A DNA stretch of 64,000 nt from Bowmanella denitrificans (GCF_002887595.1 NZ_PEBU01000002.1:310001-374000), one strand, 5' to 3'. Shown: positions 16,629 through 26,441, counted from the stretch's first letter. The notes: generated by a model from the sequence alone, not told the origin. Translations and numbers: made by a program.

Positions 16629-18779
16629 TTAGAAGCTATGATGCAGACTCAGGTTGACACTGCGAGGGGCGCCATAACGATACTGACTGAAAAAGCCAAT
16701 CTGACTGTAGTAGGTTTCATCCAGCAGGTTATCCACGTTCAACTGTAAGTAGGTGCTGTCCAGCAACTGATACTTGGCCATCAGATTAACCAGGGTGTAG
16801 GCACCCTGACGTAACTCAACCGGACCGTTGATGGAGTAGGTTTTGTCCTGCCAGTTGGCACCACCACCCACGGTCAGTTGTGGCAAACTGTCAACAAACT
16901 GATAAGTGGTAAAGAGCTTAAGCTGTTTACGCGGGTGGTCGGTGTTAACGTCTGCACCCGCGGCATCCTCTGCATCAAACTGAGAATAACCGGCATGGAT
17001 ATTCCAGCCTGCTAGCGGACGACCCACCATTTCCAGCTCAAAGCCTTTACTGGTGACGCCCTGCGCAGCAACATAAGCCTGCTTGGTTGGATCGCCATGA
17101 ATAAACTGGCCAGGGTCGACCTGACCGAGGTTGTCCTGCTCAATCCGAAACAGTGCCACTGTGGTATTTAGCGCATCAGCAAGAAAGCTGCTTTTTAGTC
17201 CTATTTCGTAGCTTTTCCCTTCTACTTCCTTTAAAAATTCGCCATTTTTATCCTGCAGATTCTGTGGCTGGAAGATCTCTGTGTAGCTGGTATACAGGCG
17301 ATGCTGATCGGTTATATCGTACAGCGCGCCGGCATAAGGGATCAGCACATCATCGTTACCAAAGTCGGTGGCTGTGCCGTAACTGACACCGGTGCGTTGC
17401 CAACTGGCCAGCCGTGCACCGGCAATCAGTTTGAAATTGTCACTGACCGACAAACGGGTTGCGCCGTACAAGCCTTTTTGTTCAGTGTCCATGGCCTGAG
17501 CCACGCTGGGTGTTGTTCCCCATTGTGGCTCGGCAAAGCTGCCATCCCACTCATAGAAGTTATCAATAGGGGCAATAGCACCTGGTAGCACATCAAAGGA
17601 GTATGTGTCGGCGTCCTGTTCGCTGTACAAGTAACCTAATACAAAGTCATGGGTTTGCCCCAGCAGGCCATACTGGCCTTTGAGCTGAATATCAAAGCTG
17701 TCCTGTATGCTTTCGCCACTGCTTTTGTAGGACCAGGTGGTTAAGCCCGCACCGCTGTCTTTTTCCAACACCCCGGAAATGTATACCAGCTTAGTGTCCT
17801 GCTCGTACTTCAACCTGTTGTAATTTGCCACCAGTTCCCAGCCATTGGATAACAAATGATGGACGTTTGCGAACAGGTTAGTATTGGTGGTTTCCCATTT
17901 AGTCCAGTCCGCCGAGGTGGAAACAGACCTGTGCCAGTCTGTTGCTGTGCCGTCACTGAAGAAGCTTGGCAGGGCGCCCCAGGTGGGGGAGGTCGGATCG
18001 TTGTTTTGATAGCTGGCGCCCAGGCGCACTAATGTGTTGCTAGTCAGATCACCTTCTATTACGCCATACAGCACGCTGCTTTGGGTCTCAAATCTGTCTT
18101 CATGGCCGTCACCTTCTTCATATTTGGCCACCAGCCTGCCGCGCAACGTACCGCTCTGGTTAAGGCCTGAAGCCAGATCCGTGCTCAGTTCGCGGTTGTT
18201 TCTGCTGCCTATCGCAGCATTCACATAGCCGCTGAAATCCACCGCATTAGCATGCTTACGCACCAGATTGATAGACGCGGATGGGTCGCCCGCGCCGGTT
18301 AACAAGCCTGTGGCACCGCGCACAAATTCCACCCGCTCATAGATTGCTACATCGGCAATGGTTTCACCCGAATCACCGGCTAAGCTCCAGGACAAGGGCA
18401 CGCCGTCAATCTGATAGTTGCTGATATCAAAGCCTCTGGCTTGCAGTGTGTTGCGCACATTGTCGATTTCTTTACTGGCTACGCCAACGGCGTTGATGAC
18501 CGTATCGGTAATGGTATCCAGGGCCTGATCCTGGATACGCTGCAAGGTTATCACGCTGACCGACTGTGGTGTTTCGCGCAGTGTTAAGCCAAGGCCGGTA
18601 GCGGTATCTATCACTTCGGCCACGGTGTAAGAGCCGACAACCTGGACTTTTTCAATGTCTTCCCTGGCGCTTGCTTTTTCCTCAACTTCCTGAGCTGTTG
18701 CCTTGGGGGCCGTGGCAAACAGGGCAAACGCCACAGCAGCGGTCACTGGCAAAGTGCGGAAAGTGGGATGAGTGGACAT
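16629..18779 (-). CDS. TonB-dependent siderophore receptor
   Basis: 716 residues: signal peptide (cleavage near ATAQ), plug domain, and 22-strand barrel ending in Phe (SLHHSF). The plug shows VQVVGSYTVAEV as TonB-box region, LRETPQSVSVIT and the segment around VEFVRGATGLLTGAGDPSASINLVRK, which is the ferric-siderophore (FhuE/FpvA/FoxA-like) pattern. There is no STN signalling extension, so no sigma/anti-sigma control is expected. A perfect Fur palindrome lies 37 bp upstream, fitting iron repression. The particular siderophore cannot be told. Confidence 0.92.
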   Translation of the reverse strand: MSTHPTFRTLPVTAAVAFALFATAPKATAQEVEEKASAREDIEKVQVVGSYTVAEVIDTATGLGLTLRETPQSVSVITLQRIQDQALDTITDTVINAVGVASKEIDNVRNTLQARGFDISNYQIDGVPLSWSLAGDSGETIADVAIYERVEFVRGATGLLTGAGDPSASINLVRKHANAVDFSGYVNAAIGSRNNRELSTDLASGLNQSGTLRGRLVAKYEEGDGHEDRFETQSSVLYGVIEGDLTSNTLVRLGASYQNNDPTSPTWGALPSFFSDGTATDWHRSVSTSADWTKWETTNTNLFANVHHLLSNGWELVANYNRLKYEQDTKLVYISGVLEKDSGAGLTTWSYKSSGESIQDSFDIQLKGQYGLLGQTHDFVLGYLYSEQDADTYSFDVLPGAIAPIDNFYEWDGSFAEPQWGTTPSVAQAMDTEQKGLYGATRLSVSDNFKLIAGARLASWQRTGVSYGTATDFGNDDVLIPYAGALYDITDQHRLYTSYTEIFQPQNLQDKNGEFLKEVEGKSYEIGLKSSFLADALNTTVALFRIEQDNLGQVDPGQFIHGDPTKQAYVAAQGVTSKGFELEMVGRPLAGWNIHAGYSQFDAEDAAGADVNTDHPRKQLKLFTTYQFVDSLPQLTVGGGANWQDKTYSINGPVELRQGAYTLVNLMAKYQLLDSTYLQLNVDNLLDETYYSQIGFFSQYRYGAPRSVNLSLHHSF

Positions 18780-18815
18780 GTCAGACTACCTCGAAAATAT
18801 TTGGATTAAATAAAA

Positions 18816-18838
18816 CAAATGATAAGGGTTATCATTTG
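18816..18838 (-). promoter_or_regulatory. Fur box
   Basis: CAAATGATAA-GGG-TTATCATTTG, a perfect palindrome with 10-bp arms that closely matches the Fur core GATAATGATAATCATTATC, placed 37-59 bp before the siderophore receptor start. Confidence 0.88.
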
Positions 18839-19000
18839 CTTGAATGTTAGCTCAGATTTACCATGTGGGTAAAGCGCTTACACGGGCTGGGTATAAAAAA
18901 AGCAAAGTTTTCCTCACATCAATGGATACCAATGATATGATCTCGCGCCGAAAAAGGATGGGTTGGAAGGGGATTCCGGCCCCGGAATGCTAGGTGGTTT

Positions 19001-19717
19001 ATGCGTTTTCTTTCGGTACTGTTTGTTATTTTTTCTTGCCTGAACATGCATGTAGAGGCGAAAGAGGTGATTCGTTCATCGGTTTCCCCTGAGTTTATGC
19101 AGGGGCTGCATGCCAAGTATCTGCAATATATTGCCAGTCAGATGGATATGCAGCTGGATCTGAGCCCCATGCCCTTTGCCAGGCGTTTACTGGCGCTGAA
19201 AAATGGCGATATTGACATTATGGTGGGGGTGACCCGCGATAGTGAAAAGCAGGATGAATTTATCTACCTTAGCCCCAGTTACGAGCAACTGCGTCACACC
19301 TTTTTTGTTCGCAAGAAAGATCAGCAACGTTTATCCAGTCTGGATGACCTGGGTAATATGAAAGTGGGGGTGACAATTTATGCCAAGTATTTTGACAACT
19401 TTGAGCGTAAACAAGATTTTGCCCTGGTGGGGGTATCCACCCTTAAGCAAAAAATCCAGCTATTGATGAAAGGCCGCATTGATACCTTTATCCATTATCA
19501 GGAGAGCACCCTGCCACTGCTTGATAAAATGGGTCTGAAGGACGAGGTGGTTAAGGCCAGATACCAACCTACCCATTACAATGACTATTATGTCACCATC
19601 AGCGCCAATTCCAGGCTGCTTTATCTTAAGGACAAATTTGCCGAGGTTATCGCCCATGGTGTTGAAACGGGGGCCTTTACCCGTATTCGTGAAGCCCATT
19701 ATCAAATAGAAGAATAA
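19001..19717 (+). CDS. Periplasmic solute-binding-like protein (SBP_bac_3 type), orphan
   Basis: 238 residues with a signal peptide (MRFLSVLFVIFSCLNMHVEA). The fold reads as a short family-3 binding protein: MPFARRLLALKNGDIDIMVGV is the typical segment, and MKVGVTIYAKYFDNF starts the second lobe. No ABC permease or ATPase is nearby, so it is an orphan, as is common in Alteromonadales; a sensory or unlinked-transport role is inference. It is followed by a perfect bidirectional hairpin. Confidence 0.8.
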   Translation: MRFLSVLFVIFSCLNMHVEAKEVIRSSVSPEFMQGLHAKYLQYIASQMDMQLDLSPMPFARRLLALKNGDIDIMVGVTRDSEKQDEFIYLSPSYEQLRHTFFVRKKDQQRLSSLDDLGNMKVGVTIYAKYFDNFERKQDFALVGVSTLKQKIQLLMKGRIDTFIHYQESTLPLLDKMGLKDEVVKARYQPTHYNDYYVTISANSRLLYLKDKFAEVIAHGVETGAFTRIREAHYQIEE

Positions 19718-19725
19718 CGCCAGCC

Positions 19726-19750
19726 GCCCATTCGGCTATGCCGAATGGGC
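19726..19750. terminator. Bidirectional terminator hairpin
   Basis: GCCCATTCGGC-TAT-GCCGAATGGGC, a perfect 11-bp stem with 3-nt loop between two converging genes (binding protein and GH20). The flanking U-tract is weak (CTCTACT). Confidence 0.65.
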
Positions 19751-19759
19751 TCTACTGAC

Positions 19760-22132
19760 TCAGGACGCTAAGCAGCGATCCAGCAATAAGTTGGCGCTGT
19801 GTGCACTACCTATCACCATTTCCTGTTTAACTTCAGCCAGTTGCCATAAGATTTGGCGTAACGTATCGGCTTTTTCCTTAGGTATTGGGCCTGCCTGACA
19901 CAGTTTGGTGATATCCAAGCCCAATGTCAGACTGTGTTCGATATCCTCTATCAGTGCCGCAAGCGGCTTAAGTGCTTTATGCTCAGCAATCAGCGCTCTA
20001 ACGGCCGGCAATTGCTTTTGCCAGGCAAGGAATTTTTGCTCAACCTGTTGCAATGAGTTGCGCTGACCTGGCGATTGTTTAGCAATCAGTTGATTCAGCG
20101 CAACCAGTGCCAGGCTTTCGGTCGGTAAATAGTCGACAAAGCGATCCAACCGCTCGCCATGGTGATAGGCATCGGCCTGAAATTTCAGATGATGACGGGT
20201 GTAATACTGTGCCTGCTCCAGAAGATCCGCCAGGGTATACAGGGGCTGGATATCACCCGGTTGGTCCAGCAGCGCCTGAAAACCGTCCCGCTGTTGCGAC
20301 TGATGAGCCAGGCCCACCACAGTGGCAAAATCATCCATCACCTTTAGCCGCTGGTACATGGCCTGTTCGTCGGTCAGCGTCTTGACCGACCACAGGCGTT
20401 CTGCAATAGCGTACAGTCTCGGCCACACGCGTAAGTCCAGGTTGTCGCCGGTGATCATTTCGGACCAGATGGTGGCTTCCCCGCCCAGGATATTCTCTGC
20501 AAAGGCCGGGGCAAAGTGGCTGGGTGCCGTGACAACCGGGGTATTGGCCTTGCCCTGGTCGGCCGCCAGCTGTGTTCCGGTGATCTTATAGGGACTGTTG
20601 CCAATCAGTATACGCCCCTGGAGCTGGGTGCTGTCGCTGAGATCCACTTCAAACTGCATAGGACCCATCCACGTATCCAGCCAGAAACGCGTCAGTTTGC
20701 CTTGTTTCGTGACGTCCTTGAGCATACGGGTTTGCTGCTTGTTCAGACGCACATAGCCTTGTTGATGGCCATCGGGCTGTTCAATCAGCACTAAATCGCC
20801 GCTGACAGCGGCGCCTTTGAGTCTGGGCATCTTAAACTGCCAGTGTTGCCATTGGCTCTTTGCATGCCAATCTGGCCCAACAAAATCATTGGCAGGCACC
20901 GGCTCATTACGATAGTGATAGGCGGTTTTTTGCGGCTGATCGATATAAAAACCGGTGGACAACAAGCCCTGATAACCCGCCATGGCGGTTTGCGCTAAAG
21001 AATCCAGTCCCTGCCAGGACTGAATCATAATGTCCTTGGGTAAATCGGCATGGAATATCTCATCCCAGCCCATCATTTTCTTGCCGTGTCGGGCCAGGAT
21101 TTTTTGCACTTTGGCATTGAAATGGGTATGCAACTGATGGTGGTCTTCCAACCCATGTGCCTGCATATAGGCCTGTATCTTTTGACTTTGCTGCCACTGC
21201 GTTGGATTGATTTCATCGCCGCCTATATGCAGGTAGGGATCAGGGAAAAGTTCGGCGATTTCTGCCACCAGGGTATCAATAAATTGATAAACCTCTGGAT
21301 TGCTGGGATCCAGCAGAGGTTCAAATACCCCCCAGTGGCGTTCCAGTGCATATGGACCGGGTTGGCTGATAAGCTCTGGGTAGGCCACCGCAATGGCCGT
21401 TGCATGACCAGGTACATCAAATTCCGGGACCACACGTATGCCCAGGCTGTTGGCATAGTTAACCACCTGGCGGATCTGTTCGCGGCTGTAATACAAACCG
21501 TCTGACGCCAGCTGCTGCAGCTTTGGATAGGCTGTGGATTCCAGCCGCCAACCCTGATCGTCGGTCAGATGCCAATGAAACACATTGAGTTTGGCTGAGG
21601 CCATACCGTCCAATTGACGGTAAATGGCCTCAAGAGGCATAAAATGCCGGACGCTGTCGATCATCAGTCCGCGCCAGGGAAATCTGGGACTGTCCTGAAT
21701 GTGCACAAAAGGTAACTTACCCTGATGGTCAAAGGCCAACTGGCGCAGGGTTTGCGCGCCGCGTAGCGCGCCGAGCTCGGTTTGCGCTTGTATCAGGATG
21801 CCATCCTCGCTGATACCTAACAGGTAGGATTCATCTTCCCCCAGTGCTGGGTAGCCAGGTGTGGATTGCGCAATCTCAATCTGCAGCTTTTGGTCGCTGT
21901 GGCCAAAGGTCACACCCAGGCTGGCCTGCAGCTGTTGCTTCAGCTTTGCTGCTCTATTCTCACTGAGGTTTTGCACTGTTAAGTGCAATTGAGTGGGCAG
22001 GCGAAAGTAACCAGACTGTTGCTCTAACTCAGCAGGGTAGGGCATAAGTGCCAATGGCGATGTCTGCCCTAGACCTGGCAGGCTTATGCCCGCAATGAGC
22101 ATTGCCGCCAGTATCAGTTTGTTTTTCATCAT
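19760..22132 (-). CDS. Beta-N-acetylhexosaminidase, GH20, periplasmic
   Basis: 790 residues with a signal peptide (MMKNKLILAAMLIAGISLPG). After a GH20b domain, the catalytic barrel begins at FPWRGLMIDSVRHFM; HWHLTDDQGWR and the catalytic Asp-Glu pair in HIGGDE near residue 308 are intact. The enzyme removes terminal GlcNAc by substrate-assisted catalysis. An insertion of about 120 residues (rich in W, Q and K, VGPDWHAK... to ...GNSPYK) interrupts the barrel after MMGWDEI...QSWQG. Last gene of a seven-gene operon, 1 bp after the KDG kinase. In this setting I infer that it splits C1-oxidised chitooligosaccharides into GlcNAc and N-acetylglucosaminic acid. Confidence 0.92.
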   Translation of the reverse strand: MMKNKLILAAMLIAGISLPGLGQTSPLALMPYPAELEQQSGYFRLPTQLHLTVQNLSENRAAKLKQQLQASLGVTFGHSDQKLQIEIAQSTPGYPALGEDESYLLGISEDGILIQAQTELGALRGAQTLRQLAFDHQGKLPFVHIQDSPRFPWRGLMIDSVRHFMPLEAIYRQLDGMASAKLNVFHWHLTDDQGWRLESTAYPKLQQLASDGLYYSREQIRQVVNYANSLGIRVVPEFDVPGHATAIAVAYPELISQPGPYALERHWGVFEPLLDPSNPEVYQFIDTLVAEIAELFPDPYLHIGGDEINPTQWQQSQKIQAYMQAHGLEDHHQLHTHFNAKVQKILARHGKKMMGWDEIFHADLPKDIMIQSWQGLDSLAQTAMAGYQGLLSTGFYIDQPQKTAYHYRNEPVPANDFVGPDWHAKSQWQHWQFKMPRLKGAAVSGDLVLIEQPDGHQQGYVRLNKQQTRMLKDVTKQGKLTRFWLDTWMGPMQFEVDLSDSTQLQGRILIGNSPYKITGTQLAADQGKANTPVVTAPSHFAPAFAENILGGEATIWSEMITGDNLDLRVWPRLYAIAERLWSVKTLTDEQAMYQRLKVMDDFATVVGLAHQSQQRDGFQALLDQPGDIQPLYTLADLLEQAQYYTRHHLKFQADAYHHGERLDRFVDYLPTESLALVALNQLIAKQSPGQRNSLQQVEQKFLAWQKQLPAVRALIAEHKALKPLAALIEDIEHSLTLGLDITKLCQAGPIPKEKADTLRQILWQLAEVKQEMVIGSAHSANLLLDRCLAS

Positions 22133-22133
22133 A

Positions 22134-23048
22134 TTACTCCTTGATGGGCATCAGGTCTTGCATCGCCTCTGCGGCAATAATGGCACCGGGGTATTGAATC
22201 ACTCTTGCTGCTAACCGATGGCCGGTGGTCACCGCGGTTTCAACATCTACACCGCACAGCCAGGCGCTCAGAAAACCGGCGGCAAATGAATCTCCGGCAG
22301 CGCTGGTATCCACAACCTTAGCTACCCGCTGACCGGCAACATGGCTAAGCTCCTTACGACTGCGAATAATGCAGGGCTGTGCGCCACGTTTGATCAGTAC
22401 ATAGGGAATATGGGCTGTACGGGCGAGTATGGCATCGACACTATCACCGCCATACAGTGCGTACTCATCCTCATCGGTCAGCAGCGCCAGGTAGGCCAAC
22501 TGCATGGCTTTTTCGTACCAGGGTAACGGGTCATCACGCCACAGCACCGGGCGAAAATTATTGTCAAAAATCAACTTGCCGCCGCTGCGGCAAAATTCAG
22601 TCAGTGCATCCAGCAAACGTTGTCTGTGCTCTGGGCTGAGAATGGCCAGGCTGATGCCGCTCAGATAGACATAATCGCAGCCTTGCTCTTTTAGCAGACT
22701 AAGCAGCGGATTGTTCGCTTCACGCAGGTAGTGACGCGCGGCGCTGTCATCGCGCCAATACTGAAAGCGGCGCTGGCCTTTGTCATCTGTATAGATGCGG
22801 TAGCGTCCGGGGAGCTTGTCGGCAAGTTGCAATACCAGCGCGGTGTCCAGTCCTTCTAATTGCCAGTTTTGCAGTAAGGTTTGGCTGTCTGCATCATCAC
22901 CCAGTGCAGTAGCGTAACGTACCTGTAGTTTTCCAGGCTCGGCCATTCTGGCCAGATACAGCGCCGTGTTGAGCGTGTCGCCGCCATAACGAAACGCACC
23001 GCTGTCACAGTGCTCCAGCATACATTCACCAAAAAACACTATGCGCAT
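22134..23048 (-). CDS. kdgK: 2-dehydro-3-deoxygluconokinase (KDG kinase)
   Basis: 304-residue PfkB/ribokinase-family kinase. It resembles E. coli KdgK closely as I recall it: GECMLEH, YGGDTLNTALYLAR, YVYLSGISLAILSP and DNNFRPVLW. The C-terminal signature DTSAAGDSFAAGF holds the catalytic Asp at about 253. It phosphorylates KDG to KDPG in the cytoplasm (Entner-Doudoroff entry). Coupled to its neighbours: it starts directly at the transporter stop and ends 1 bp before GH20. KDG is the expected product of glucosaminate deamination by the operon's first gene, which ties the cluster together. Confidence 0.92.
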   Translation of the reverse strand: MRIVFFGECMLEHCDSGAFRYGGDTLNTALYLARMAEPGKLQVRYATALGDDADSQTLLQNWQLEGLDTALVLQLADKLPGRYRIYTDDKGQRRFQYWRDDSAARHYLREANNPLLSLLKEQGCDYVYLSGISLAILSPEHRQRLLDALTEFCRSGGKLIFDNNFRPVLWRDDPLPWYEKAMQLAYLALLTDEDEYALYGGDSVDAILARTAHIPYVLIKRGAQPCIIRSRKELSHVAGQRVAKVVDTSAAGDSFAAGFLSAWLCGVDVETAVTTGHRLAARVIQYPGAIIAAEAMQDLMPIKE

Positions 23049-24530
23049 TTATGACTCCTGCGCAGCGCTATTGAGCACAGGAGCAGGGCTTTCCATCTTC
23101 TGCCGTTCTGCATCTAATATAGCCAGGGCTTGCTCGCGGCTGATCTGGCAGGCCGGCGTGAGCAGACTGACCAAGACCCCGGCAGTCAATGCGCCGAACA
23201 GTGAGGGCAGCACCGGGTTGCCAAACAGGCTGTTTAATGTGGGTGTCAGGCTGATATACAGTGCTGTAGCGGTGCCTGTCACTAAGGTGGCCAGCGCACC
23301 TTGCCAGTTGTAACGCGGCCAGAAACGCCCGAGTAAACCGCATACGCACATGCCGGACATCAGAATCGCGATCATTTTAGTGATATAAGCAATGATATCG
23401 TTGGAGGTCAGGGCAAAACCCAGCGCCAGGCTGATGGTCAGCACCAGGGCAAAACGTGATAGCAGCACCACCTTGTGTGCCTGGGGCATCTTACCTGTTA
23501 CCAGTACATAGAGATCGCGCAGTACCACACTCACTGCAGCAATGGCGTCAGAGCTGGCGCTGGATAAGGTGGCGGAGATACCGGCGATGATTATTAGTAC
23601 CCCCAGTCCAAGTGGCATAAAGTGCAGAGCAATATGCGGGAAGGCGAACGACGGATTGTCTAAGTCTTTTACCGCTGCATAGGCTGCCATACCGATAATG
23701 GCGGGAATACAGGAAAACATCAGATACAGAACGCCGGAATACGTAAATGAACGGCGTATGGAACGCACATCACTGCCGGAGTAAATTCGCTGGCGGAATG
23801 AAGGGGTAGCCAGGATCCCTACCAAAATCGCCAATGACAGAGAGATAGCCGGTAACAGGCCAATGTTGTCTATGGCAAACCAGGAAAGGTTGCCTGCTGG
23901 CTGGGCAGCTAACATCGCATCCCAGCCTCCTACCTGATGCAAGGCAAAAACCGCCATCAAAATAAAACCGCTGAACAGAATCAGCGCCTGAATCGAATCG
24001 GTCCACACCACGGCGGTATAGCCCCCGATCACCACGTATATGGCAAAGCTCAGTGCAATCAGTACCTTGGCCCATTGAATATCCATACCCGTCAGCCACG
24101 ACAGGTACATGCCGCCGCCAATAATATGGGCACCCAGCCAGCCAATGCTGGCGATAAAAATGACCAGAGCAATCAGATTTTTTATCAGCGGATTGGCACC
24201 CACATAATAAGACAGCTCTTCACTCATGGTCATAAACCGCAATTTGCGTACCGGTGCAAACCACCAGGCCAGTAACAGAATGCCGATGGCACCGCCAATA
24301 CCATATAAAGTCCCGGCCCAACCGTTCTGATAGGCAAATCCCACGGCGCCCATGGAACTGCCGGTGCCGACCATAGTGGCAACGGTGGTGCCCAGGGTCA
24401 GCAACAGAGGCAGGCTGCGCCCGCCCAGCAGAAAATCTTCGCCGCCCTGACTTTTTCTGGAAACAAACCAGCTCAGGGCAATCATACCCAGCAGATAAAG
24501 GCCAAAGGCCAGCATAAAGGTCATTTGCAT
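23049..24530 (-). CDS. Sodium:solute symporter (SSS family)
   Basis: About 493 residues and 13 or so TM helices, a normal SSS protein. The sodium-site region SYYVGANPLIK... and ATMVGTGSSMGAVGFAY are family segments. The frame is open up to a GTG at 24569, but ATG 24530 has GAGG upstream and gives a typical N-terminus (MQMTFMLAFGLYLLGM). In this operon the likely cargo is N-acetylglucosaminic acid or a related amino-sugar acid, imported from the periplasm with Na+. That is inferred from context only. Confidence 0.88.
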   Translation of the reverse strand: MQMTFMLAFGLYLLGMIALSWFVSRKSQGGEDFLLGGRSLPLLLTLGTTVATMVGTGSSMGAVGFAYQNGWAGTLYGIGGAIGILLLAWWFAPVRKLRFMTMSEELSYYVGANPLIKNLIALVIFIASIGWLGAHIIGGGMYLSWLTGMDIQWAKVLIALSFAIYVVIGGYTAVVWTDSIQALILFSGFILMAVFALHQVGGWDAMLAAQPAGNLSWFAIDNIGLLPAISLSLAILVGILATPSFRQRIYSGSDVRSIRRSFTYSGVLYLMFSCIPAIIGMAAYAAVKDLDNPSFAFPHIALHFMPLGLGVLIIIAGISATLSSASSDAIAAVSVVLRDLYVLVTGKMPQAHKVVLLSRFALVLTISLALGFALTSNDIIAYITKMIAILMSGMCVCGLLGRFWPRYNWQGALATLVTGTATALYISLTPTLNSLFGNPVLPSLFGALTAGVLVSLLTPACQISREQALAILDAERQKMESPAPVLNSAAQES

Positions 24531-24596
24531 GGTGTTGAATACCTCAGAAAACAGGGGCGGCTGTGACACCGCCGGAAAAACGGGCGGTACCCGGTT

Positions 24597-24983
24597 TTAG
24601 GCGCCTTTGTAGCAGGTCACGTCCACTTCTACTTTACAGTCCACCACCAAATCGGCCACGGCGCAGATACGGGCAGGCGGATGCTCACCGAAAAATTCCT
24701 TGAAAACCTTATTAAAAGATTGGAAGTAGCGGGCATCGGTCAGAATCACTGAAACATGCACGACATCCTGCAGGCCATAGCCCGCTTCCTGCATAATGTT
24801 CAGGCAGTTTTCAATGGCGATCCTTGATTGCTCAATAATACCGCCTTCTACCACCTCGCCGTCGCGCATGGGAGTTTGGCCGGACACATACAGCCAACCA
24901 CCGGCTTCCACTGCTCTTGCAAAGGGTAGATGTTGTCCGCCTGTACCTGTGCCGCCACTGATGCCAAAACGCTTAATTGTCAT
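24597..24983 (-). CDS. RidA/YjgF family enamine/imine deaminase
   Basis: 128 residues, standard single RidA domain. The conserved arginine that binds the carboxylate is in PPARICAVADLVVD, and VEVDVTCYKG is the closing strand. RidA proteins hydrolyse the reactive enamine/imine released by PLP-dependent dehydratases. The start overlaps the deacylase stop by 4 bp. In an operon headed by a PLP deaminase, it most likely speeds release of the keto acid and ammonia. Confidence 0.92.
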   Translation of the reverse strand: MTIKRFGISGGTGTGGQHLPFARAVEAGGWLYVSGQTPMRDGEVVEGGIIEQSRIAIENCLNIMQEAGYGLQDVVHVSVILTDARYFQSFNKVFKEFFGEHPPARICAVADLVVDCKVEVDVTCYKGA

Positions 24984-26440
24984 GCTTGTTTACCTGTATG
25001 TTGAAGAAACTGGCCGGCCCGCAGCCCGGTCAGTGTGGGTTGTTGAAAATTTTCGTAGCTCAGTTGGCCGTTGACCCATACCTTGAGAATGCCGTCACTG
25101 GCTTGTTTAGGTTCAATAAAGCTGGCTTTGTCGCGGATTCTGGCAGGATCAAACAACACCAGATCAGCCTGGTAGCCTGGTTTAACCTGTCCGCGACCGT
25201 GCAGCATAAATTCCTGAGCGGATAATCCGGTCATTTTGTGTACCGCCAGTGCCATTGGCAGTAACCCCTTGTCTCTGGCGTAGTGGCCCAGCACTCTGGG
25301 GAAACTGCCCCACAATCTGGGGTGAGGGCTTGGATCACAGGGCAAACCGTCTGAACCAATCATACTTTTAGGGAAGCGGATAATGTTCTGCACATCCTGT
25401 TCATCCATGCCGTGGTAAACCGCGCCAGCGGGTTGCAACCTTTCTGCCGCGTCCAGCAGTGAACATTGCCAACTGTCAGCAATGCTCTGCAGCGTTTGCC
25501 CTGCCATGTGCGGATGCGGATCTGACCAGGTGATAAATATCTCGAAATCGGTGGTGACCTGTCCTAAGTCCAGGGTGCTGGAACTGGCACTGTAAGGATA
25601 ACAATCACAGCCCACATGCTGATGTGCCTGAGCGGACTGTAAATGCGCCAACACTTCGGTGGAACGCCCCCAGTTGGCTTTACCTGCACACTTCAGATGG
25701 GAAATAATCACCGGCACCCCGGCTTTTTTGCCCGTGGCAAAGGCTTCATCCATGGCATCCAGAATGCCGTCAAATTCGGTGCGAAGGTGGGTAGTATATA
25801 AGGCGTCATATTCAGCCAATAGCGCCGATAATGCATCGATTTCCTGTGAAGGTGCATGAAACGCGCTTTGATAGGCCAGGCCGGTACTCATGCCTTTTGC
25901 CCCTTGCTTGAGGGCCAGCGTCAGCATATCGCGCATCTGCGCTATTTCTTTATTGCTGGCCGGGCGGTCAAGTCTGTCCATTACCTGGGCGCGTAGCGCC
26001 GTGTGACCGACCAGAAACGCGGCATTTAACGCAGGTTGAGCTTTTTCAAACGCCTGTCGGTAGGCGGCAAGGGTTGGAAAACAAAACTCATCGGCCCGGC
26101 CCAGCAGGTTGAGTGGGTCCGGGACAGTGTCAGTGACCGCCACCGGCGCGGCGCTGATCCCGCAATTGCCGACCACTACTGTGGTAATACCCTGGCTGAG
26201 CTTGCTCAGCATGCCTGGGTTACGGATCAGCTCAATGTCATCATGGGTGTGTACATCGATAAAGCCCGGTGCCAGGGCCAATCCTTCGGCATCTATTACG
26301 ACATCTGCCGACCATGCGTCCAGCGTGCCTATTGCTTCAATCTTGTCGCCACGGATTGCAACGTCTTGTTGCTTGGGTGGGGTTGGGGTGCCGTCATACA
26401 AACAGGCATTGCGAATCAATATATCCGTGGCGTGCGACAA
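24980..26440 (-). CDS. N-acyl-D-amino-acid deacylase family amidohydrolase (probable N-acetylglucosaminate deacetylase)
   Basis: Metal-dependent amidohydrolase of the D-aminoacylase family, ~486 residues. APGFIDVHTHDD carries the HxH ligands, GNCGIS and ISHLKCAGKANWG are family marks, and GSDGLPCDPSPHPRLWG is the D-aminoacylase signature. The frame reaches 26488, which would overlap the upstream regulator by 47 bp. TTG 26440 lies 1 bp after that gene's stop and has GGAG at 6 nt, so I prefer it. Automatic annotation would say D-aminoacylase. In this operon I infer that it removes the acetyl group from N-acetyl-D-glucosaminic acid, whose C2 resembles an N-acyl-D-amino acid. Confidence 0.88.
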   Translation of the reverse strand: MSHATDILIRNACLYDGTPTPPKQQDVAIRGDKIEAIGTLDAWSADVVIDAEGLALAPGFIDVHTHDDIELIRNPGMLSKLSQGITTVVVGNCGISAAPVAVTDTVPDPLNLLGRADEFCFPTLAAYRQAFEKAQPALNAAFLVGHTALRAQVMDRLDRPASNKEIAQMRDMLTLALKQGAKGMSTGLAYQSAFHAPSQEIDALSALLAEYDALYTTHLRTEFDGILDAMDEAFATGKKAGVPVIISHLKCAGKANWGRSTEVLAHLQSAQAHQHVGCDCYPYSASSSTLDLGQVTTDFEIFITWSDPHPHMAGQTLQSIADSWQCSLLDAAERLQPAGAVYHGMDEQDVQNIIRFPKSMIGSDGLPCDPSPHPRLWGSFPRVLGHYARDKGLLPMALAVHKMTGLSAQEFMLHGRGQVKPGYQADLVLFDPARIRDKASFIEPKQASDGILKVWVNGQLSYENFQQPTLTGLRAGQFLQHTGKQA

Positions 26441-26441
26441 A

